From contig NC_135558.1 in the NCBI RefSeq assembly GCF_964340395.1, positions 5,654,501 through 5,718,500 on the forward strand: a DNA stretch of 64,000 bases. Direction: 5' to 3'. Below the pieces are notes generated by a model that worked only from the letters and a program-made list of their open reading frames with translations, searched no databases and was not told the origin of the DNA. The first letter of the stretch is position 1, and the number at the start of each line of letters is the position of its first letter. Shown here one piece after another: positions 10,962 to 20,330 of this stretch. The stretch comes from Glandiceps talaboti (lineage: Eukaryota; Hemichordata; Enteropneusta; Spengelidae). The translations under genes and the position numbers were made by a program.

Positions 10962-13900
10962 AGAGCTTGATTCTACCATTGTTATTTCAAATGCAAACCT
11001 GAGGGACAATCAGGGTTCAACTTTTTATGTGATAATAGTTTACTAGCCTGTAGGATATAGACCTCTAATTGAACAATCTAGACTAGAATCCAGGTGATTG
11101 GGTGTCTCCCACTTGATGGGAAAATAACGAATTCAAAACTGCCATCCACATGATTTCCAGGCTACTAATAATCATGTGTGTCATTTATCAACATGACCTG
11201 TACTGTAACATCCCATAATATTACTTGTCTCCCTCATTTTGTTTGGGTTAGAAAACAGGCCTGGTTAGAATACACAATGTAATGATGGCCCCAGCATTCT
11301 TCAGTCTTGACATGGTGGATACTCAAATATCCCTTACTAATTCACTCTTGTTGGGTTACAAAACTGGCTTGGGTACACAACATACCATCGGACCCAATGC
11401 TCTACAGTCTTGCCTTTCAACTTACCTTGGGTTTTAGCTGACAATGGAAAACTCCCATTCTACTGTGGAATTTGACCTCGTGACCTCCTGACATCTACTT
11501 TAGTTCAGTTTAATATGGATACAAAAGTTGATGTGTTATAATTGAAATTTCATAGAACGTTTTATAACTCAAAACCAAACATTGCTTTGGTGTGTTGTCA
11601 TGACAATTTCTATATTGATAGGTACAATGGATAAAATCAAAAGAAAGAAGAAGAAAAAGAGGAAGAGGAGAAACAGTGATGAGAAAACAGATGAAGAAAA
11701 TCATAGAAAAGATAAAAGTAACAAGATTAGATCAATTTCTAGTAGCACTGTATTAACTGACTATAACTCTACACAGAAACTCTCTAAAGGCAGCCATATT
11801 AAGGATAAGAAGACTCATGATGATAGTCTCAATGCGTTGGATGGTAAGTAAACTACTCATTCTTGGAAGTAAATCCCAATTTTTTGCTGACATCTCGTCA
11901 GCATCATCAGGCAGATCACTTCCACGATACTTGTCTTGTTACATTTTTGCATGGTTTTTGTATCCACCATAGTCATTCTTTTCTCAACAGAGTACTTTAC
12001 TTTGTATTTTGATATAATGTCATTCAAAATATATACCACGTGTGTGAAAGAAGACTTTGATATTATGATATATGAAAACTAAAACAGAAAAGTTCATGAA
12101 TTAATGCCTGACATTGTTCATTTATGTGATAGGTATTACTGATAAAGTGAAAAAGAAAAAGAAAAAGAAGAAAAAGAACAAAGAGAAAACTGATGTTATA
12201 AAAATTGTAAATACAGTGATTGAATCAAGTACTACAGTAGTAACTAACAAGAACTCTACTCAGACACATGAAAAAGTCTCTAAAGGCAGCCATACTAAGA
12301 AAAGGAAGAGGCGCCTCAGTCACATCTCAGAGAATGGTATGCTGACAAGTCTGTATGGTTATCTTTTCTACTTTGTAAAATCTTGAAGTTTTCAAATGAT
12401 AATTTCATGTGAAACACCACGAAAGTCATAGACAAGGCTTTGTCCCACTAAGGGACGATCGCACAATGTCATACAAGCTCAATAAGCAAACTTTGTTCAT
12501 TTAGGACAAAAACCCCTCCCCTAAATGAACTTTCAAAAGTACGACATCGACATGTTTATATATGATGTTAACCATGATGAAAATTGTAGTGGTCACACCA
12601 CAGTCATCGATACAATGTAAAATTATAATGGTAAACATATTAAATACTACCTGAAACCAAGCACTATATATCACATTAAGTTTTAATAAAGTTATCAACA
12701 TCTCAGTAGTAAACATAGAAGTTGTTGACATTGAAGGCATGAAAGTATTCAAAATTTGGTTAGAAGTGCGAAAATGAAGTTAGCAATCGCATTGATACCA
12801 GACCCCCACCCCCTAAATGAACTAAGTTTGTTTGTTGTGCTTTGTTACATTATGTGATCACCCCTAAAGTAACCGTAATATTGAAAAAAATAAGTAATGA
12901 AAATTGTCATTTCTACAGATTGTGGCAAGACAGAAGATGAAATAAGGCCAAAGAAGATACAGAAACTAGATACGATGACGGTAAGACCGAAGAAGATACG
13001 GAAATCAGATATGATGATGGTAAGACCGAAGAAGATACGGAAATCAGATATGATGACGGCGTTGAATCTACATCCAGTCAGAGGGGACAATGAAGAAACC
13101 ACTGAATCAAGAGATAAAATGCAGATGCTAGATGAAGAAAAAGCAGCAATACTTCCACCCTTTGGCTGTAAGAATATGTTTGTTTATTCTTTGATACTGT
13201 GTCAGAATCAGTGAGAAAACTTTAACAATATTTTCATGTAATCTCTAGTAATCAGTAGCCTTGTTTAGGTTAGTTTAGGTTAAAAAAATGCTTAGTGTAT
13301 AATCTTCAGTGGGATTGATATGATTTGAATTGATTTGGTATGATTTGATTTGATATGATTTGATTTGATAAACCTCTGTAGAGGGATACAGATATGTTTA
13401 TGTAAAATTGCAAAGGATAAGACTGTTACACATAAACCACTTAATATTTCCAAGGCTGTCATTAGATGGAATAAGATGAGTCAAAACACACATTACTTGA
13501 CAAAGCATTGATTTTATACAAGTCTGAATAAAAGATATTTCAAAACGCCATTACAGTTGTTAACACAGACAATGTATAAAATGATAAGAAACTCATGACT
13601 TTCTTACGTCTTTTAGTTTTAGTCCCCCAAAAAAGAATTGTTTCTGGTCAGCGCACATCACTTAAATACTCTCGCGTCGGTCTTTTTTTGTGTGTTAGCT
13701 TTAGACTTTTGATTTATATTTATTTGTTTTTCTTGTTACCTAGTTCAAGGAGAACAGAGGCAGCAGACTTCCAAAGATATTCATTGCAAAATCAAGTCAT
13801 TGACACCATCCAAAACATCACAGCTTAGTCAGTATGAGCAAACCGACAATGAAGGTCATGAGGAAACTAATTTGCAGTCACCAAGAAAGACTTCAAAGAA

Positions 13901-16900
13901 TAAAGAGTAAGATAATAATCATGGATAGTAATTAGGTAGTTTCAATATGTGTCCATATTAATCAATTTTATAATACATCTTCATATAGCCTTCAGTGATT
14001 GGCTTAGATCTTATCACCTGGTATGGACTATTGACCTATTGTGACTTTAATTTGCATAATGGGGGCACTAATCATGTTGTATTTTCCCTAGGGCAATATT
14101 CACGTAACATGAAATCTTACTAGGGATTTGTTTTGACTGTGGAAAGAATTTGTGCCTGAGAGTATGATTTGCATAAAACAGTTATTGCTTGGCCTTATTC
14201 ATGGACAAGTAGATGTCTCATTACACCTCATGTCGGATTTTAGCCTTGCTACATAAAAACCCTTGTGGTCATAGACATCTACTAGTTATAACCAGGCAAT
14301 AAGCATAAATTAGTTTATATTTCAATATTATGCAGTGTTTTTGTTAAGGATCTACTTCAATTTACAAGACACAAGGTTTCAAAACAAAATTATGGTTTAC
14401 AGATTTCTGCCGTGCTTCACAAGTGTTGTACCGTACCATCCTTTAGCCTAACTAATCTTTGAATGACATAATGTAATACTTTCACATGAAGAAAAATGGC
14501 TGATCCCATTGACTACATGATAAATATAAACAGGTCAGAGTATGTTTCTCTGTTGAAGACAATCATATCATATACTGATCATTATGCAAATCATTATGTA
14601 AAGTATATTGATATGCAAATATTTATGCAAATTGCCCACCATCATTGCAATCTACCCTGGGGAGACGCTGATTTTTCGTTGACATTCACAAAGTTCAGTT
14701 AATATTTTAGTCTATTGGAGATCTGTATACTGGTAGAATAATTAATTGTTATATATATATGTGTGTTTTTATAGGACTAAACAACAGAAACAGTCAGAGG
14801 GAGAGAGTGTAAACATTGTGAGAACCTGTTCAAATTACGATAACGACACGATTCGTGAAATTCATTCAACTCTTAGACTGTATAAAGTCTTTCCAGAGAA
14901 ATTAAAGGAACTCAAAGACAAAGGTAGGAAACATTTATCTTTATTTGGATTTCTATAAACTAATACTTGAGATAATCCTCAGAGGCAAATTAGAAGTACC
15001 AAGAGTTCAGGCCTTAACTTTGCACCATTCACAACTAACTTTACATGATTTTCATTCGCTATAACACATTTTTATGTTATGGCATTTTCCGATTTTCTAC
15101 TTTGCATACAAACCTTATCATGGTTGCGTATTGTATAAATCACATTGTGCATGTGTAAATGACTTAAAGTCAAAAAATATGCTAAAGCCTTTATTTTTGT
15201 ATCTGTTGACAACGTTACTTTTATTCTCAATATCAAGGTGTGAATTTACTCAAGGCAAAATGACTGGGAAAAAAAGACATTTTTCTTGCTCAAATTATGC
15301 AGCTGTGTCACAATGACATTGGCACTGTTCTTCAGTAATTGTATTAATCCCACTGTGTACTATGTGGAAAGGCTGTAGGTGTAGTCTGTTCAGTCATCAG
15401 TCCATCAATCTACCATCATCACTTTACCATGTCTTTGGCTGGTTTCGTTTGTCCTCTTGATTGACAGTTCGCTTGTTTAGTTTATTCAGCAAAATTTGGA
15501 CTCATTTACAACAAATGCTAACAGACTACCTTTGCTAGTTGTGGTGTGACCCATGATTTTTATCTCTCTTTCCAGGCATCACTGTCAGGATGGGTAAATG
15601 GACACCTCAAGAAGACTACCTGCTATTGCAAAACATCGAGAGATACTGCAAGGTAATTTTGTACAAAATAAAATAAAAAAAAATATTATTTTCCACTCAA
15701 AAGTTTAATTAGTCTGGTTGGATCTTATGTCAATGATGACATGTAAAAATCCTTACTAAAAGTGAAAAGTGTGTTTATTCACTAGATGCTGAGGTTGAAA
15801 AAAAAATCTTACCAAAGATTGATATGATGTAAAATTGACAGGATATAATTATTTAGTAACCACTAAATTCAATAAACCACGACACTCTGAGTTTCCAAGT
15901 CTGTACTGTACATTGATACTGTACATTCACAAAATTCAGTTCATATGGACAACTAGTGGAGTCAGTAATTGCAATTTGCTTTCTACTTCAGGAAAATGGT
16001 GTCAATCCAGCAAAAGTGTTTACAACAAATATGGAAAAAGGTTGGGAAGATGTAGACAAAATTGATTTTAAATGGGAAATATGTAAGTACATGTATTGTA
16101 CTTGTACTCTTTGAAGGCTAATAATGTTGGAGATGGAGTTCACAGTGAGAGAAATGCTTGTCTTGCAATTCCATACAAGCTGTTGCTTCTGAACAAAAGC
16201 AAATCCTGTACTAATAGCTCCCCTGATACAGTAGTACTCTTGTGGAAAGATGGGATTCAAATATTTGTTGTTGTCATGATATGATCCAATATGGCTGCCT
16301 GGCAGCCATTTTGTTTGCGAATTTTCCATGTCCAAAGCCATAACTCAGGCATGCTTGAACAGGCCCCCCCCCCCCACTACCCGACCCATCCTTTATTGTT
16401 GAATGGTTTATTCCATGATGTCATCCTGAAGAGTAGGCATGTCCCATGTCTCCAACGAGGAGACACAACATGAGTAGGCATGTTCCATGTCCAATGAGCA
16501 GACACAACATATCTAAGTCTGTTTGATTTAGGTTCACAAGTGTTGTGCGGCCAAACAACATTGACCAGATTTGAAAATGACAACATAAACTGCCAGTTCC
16601 TTAAAACCTAATCATAGCGGGGACTATGTCATTCTCAATGACTTGTCTGTTAATATTCTATCTCTCTCTTTAGGTGAAGGAATTCCCCGTCCCCCACTGT
16701 ATATCTTTGAAAGAGCAAGAAGATTATTGGATAAAAACAACAACAAAGGACAGTAAGAATATCCCTTACTCTTAGCATTGAGAATTTCTTGTCAACTTTT
16801 TTACAGTCTATACTTAGTCACCCAGGTCTGACATCACAGCTTTGGTTCAATGTAAATAATTGTCCTCAACTACTTGATTGTGCTTGAGTCATTAATCCAA

Positions 16901-17353
16901 CAATACTCCCAAATTTGCACACATCTTGTGAATGAGATAAACTATTCTCTAGTCTGTTAAACTTTCACCCAGAGTTTGAGCTGGTGACAGAAAATTCCAT
17001 GACTTTCCGACTGCTAGTTACGATCTTTTAGCCATTATGCCACAAGTAGCCAAGACCAATGGGATGTATTTGACACAGTTGTTCTGATGTATTTCATTGA
17101 AAGGAAAGGTGGCAGTGATTTGTACATTGTATGTTGTACAATGGCACTGAATTATCTCTCGCTGTCCCTGTCTCACTCCATCTGTCTATCTGTGTCCCCC
17201 AGTCTATGTCTGTCTCTTTCTGTGTGTGTCTATCTCTCCATCTCTGTCTCTGTCTTTCTGGCTCTCTCTCACTCCCACTCTCATTCTTTCACTCTCACTC
17301 ACTCACTCACACACTCACTCACTCACTCACTCACTCACTCACTCACTCACTCA

Positions 17354-17392
<39 letters not shown>

Positions 17393-17395
17393 TCA

Positions 17396-17438
<43 letters not shown>

Positions 17439-20142
17439 TCACTCATTCACTCACTCACTCATATTTCTTTTACTAGTTATACATATGAAGAACAGCAGAT
17501 TCTGAAAGAACTACAGAGAAAATTTGGGAATGACTGGGTGAATATAGGCAAAGAAATGAAGCGGTCTAAACAGTCAGTTTTTGATAAATTCAAAGACTTC
17601 AAGGAAGGAAGAGGTGATAGTCTACCATTTATTTTTCTATCTTGTATTCTGTTAAAATGGTCATATGGAAGACTAATAGGTATTTATTTTGGATTTTTAA
17701 TTGATAAAACAACTCTACTTTATTTTTCTACTTGAAAAAATATTGTGAAAAAGAATACACAAAGTCCGTCTTTGTTGCTCAATAAATGGCAAAAAGTTAC
17801 AGAATGTGTAAACTATTTGTTATTGTACGTACAATGATAAGAGAACTGTTTGCAATTTATTGGGTTACAAATAGGGACTTTGTAAACATTGTTGCACATT
17901 TTTTCAAAGTAGAAAAACATAGTAGAGAGGTTTGTGAATTAAAAATCCAAAATAAATACCCAAATTTCATCCATATGGCCACTGTAGATGTAAAATAATC
18001 TCTTGAGGGTCTTCTCTGCTACTTAGCAGTGAAAATAGAATTCAAGTTGAAGAGATTAGTACTACAATGGCTTTCTTTGTCTATTTCCACAAGATTCCAA
18101 GTCAAAAATATAACACTGGACTGCAATATACCACAGCAAAGATACCCTATCAAGGCAAAAGATCAACTTAATGTGTTTTTCTGAAATGGCAAGTAATTGT
18201 AGATGAGTTAAAATCATGCAATTACTCTCCAGAGCCAATAGTTCATGAAAATAACTCCATTTTCTGGAGTGGTGTTCTGTTTAAAGTTCAATCCGTACAG
18301 AAATTTTCAAACTAGAATCTTTGGTATGTGTTACCGTTCACACAGTCCACCAGTAGTAAAAGAAAGCTACAGTTGAATCAGTAATGAAGCAGTTATTAAT
18401 TACTATATTTATATTTGATTTTCATCATATAGTCACTGGCAAATGGACTTCCAAAGAAAGGAAGAAGTTAAAATTAGGTGTGAAGGAAGTGTTAGGTTTG
18501 AAGACTGTGCACAGTGCAATAACTGGTATACCATGGAAGGAGGTTGCAGAGTATGTACCAACAAGAACAGCACGACAGTGTATAACTGAATGGTAAGTTT
18601 ATGCTATGTGGATGGTGGTGATGGTGGTGATGACAACAATGATGACGATGACGATGATGACAATAATGCTAGTAATAATGATGATGATGATGATGATGCA
18701 ATAAAAACACAACAATGGCTATAAATTTCATACATGTGATATAGACAAAAACAATACCTGCCAAATATTTCTCTGTAAAATGAGGTCATTTACTCAAGTA
18801 AATATAGATGACTTAAAGGTCCATACTCTGTAATTTTAGGGTTCTTGGTGGTAACCTTTGTTTCCTTTTGAAGTATGCTTCTATTATTCAGTCCAACCAC
18901 AAAAACATTTTGAATTATGTGTAGTTATGTGGTAGCATTCTTATCATATCAGCTGGTAATGGTATAGAATACAATTACAACCAGTGACAACCAAGTATTT
19001 ACAAGGGGAACTTGTTACAAAGAAGAACAGTAAATAAATTAATTGAATTAATAACACTTAACACAGCAGGTTTGAACTACAGAGACTTGTATTACATTTC
19101 ATGATTTGATAAGAACTGTTTTATGGCTTCTTTATGTGTGCATACAATGTCAGGGGAATTTCTAATTGTATGTGAACTGTTTATGTAAAGAGGCCATACA
19201 GCTGTTCTTATCAATAATATAATGTAATATAATTTTCTGTACGTCCAACATACTGTGCCAAGTGCTATGAATCCACTTCAGTTGTTTACTTTCCATGTTT
19301 GTAACGAGTTCTGGTTTGTAAATGGCTGTGTCGCTGGTCGTATCATTTTTTCTTCCGTAAGGAAGAGAATTATTTAGTGGGTGGAAGTGTGTCTGTCTGT
19401 CTGTCTGTCTGTCTGTATCATCGTTTTCTCCATAACGGCTTGCTCAATTCAAATGAAATTTTGAAGACATATTCCTTAGGGCAATGGCAAGAATTGAATA
19501 GGTTTTGGTGAAAATAGCAATATTAATGAGCATTTTACGTAATTAATGGTTTTCGGTAATTAGGCTATATCTCAAGAATGCACACTTCAAATTCATTATA
19601 ACTTGGTACATACATTTGCGATACCAAAGCGCACCTGTCCTGAAAATATTACTAATGTAGCTTTTAGTTTTGATAAGTTATTGGCATATTTTCGGTAGGC
19701 CACAAAAAAGAAAAAAATAGTTTCTGGTCAGGAAATGTGGTGCGACTTTATCACCATTTTCTAAAACACGACTGGCTCAATTCAAACAAAATTTATTGCA
19801 TGTGTTCTGTAGGGTAGTGACAAGAACTGATTAGGTTTCGGTAAACATCCCATGAATATTAACGAGCAATTGACATAATTAATGGTTTTCGGTAATTAGG
19901 CAATATCTCAAGAATGCACGCTTCAAATTCAATATAATTTGATACATACAAAGTGCACTTGTCCTGAAAATTAACTTTTGGTTACTTTTTTTTTTTTTAA
20001 CTTTCTTTATCGTAGGAAACATGCTATCTGTTGGCAGAATGAGTTACGACGAGTTTGGAAGACAGAAGACAAGATCAAACTAATCGAGAGGTACTTAGTA
20101 GTTTTGTATTGTGTTAAAGGGTCCCCATTGAAGAAAGTATTG

Positions 20143-20196
<54 letters not shown>

Positions 20197-20261
20197 CAGA
20201 CAGACAGACATACAGATTCTGGAACAGACGGAGTGGGTCAGAGTGAGTGAGTGAGTGAGTG

Positions 20262-20330
<69 letters not shown>

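Larger units (their letters stand above)
1..16828. repeat. Giant inverted repeat (palindrome), left arm open at window edge
   Basis: Positions 1-8167 read on the minus strand match 8191-16828 read on the plus strand in the same order. Matching pairs (left/right): 8148-8167 with 8191-8210 at the hinge; TTF1 exon starts 7284/9717, 6308/10660, 5312/11622, 4801/12133, 4020/12919, 3231/13744, 2198/14775, 1376/15576, 956/15992, 155/16674; and bases 1-76 with 16753-16828. The sum of paired positions drifts from 16358 at the hinge to about 17001 and back to 16829, which records indels. Introns as well as exons match, so this is duplicated genomic DNA and not a processed copy. Divergence is a few percent in the stretches I compared by eye. 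The outer end of the left arm lies outside the window; the right arm matches at least to 16828. Confidence 0.95.

Noticed and set aside
1-16828. Palindrome as a single-molecule hairpin sequencing artefact
   Set aside because: Such artefacts give nearly identical arms. Here each arm has its own transposon insertion, a replaced intron segment, different repeat lengths and scattered substitutions. A join of two haplotypes remains possible and is kept as an alternative.
17087-17735. Long Ser/Leu/Thr/His open frames over the pyrimidine tract
   Set aside because: They are products of (TCAC)n and (CA)n arrays in three frames. Only the part after 17477 in one frame is coding.
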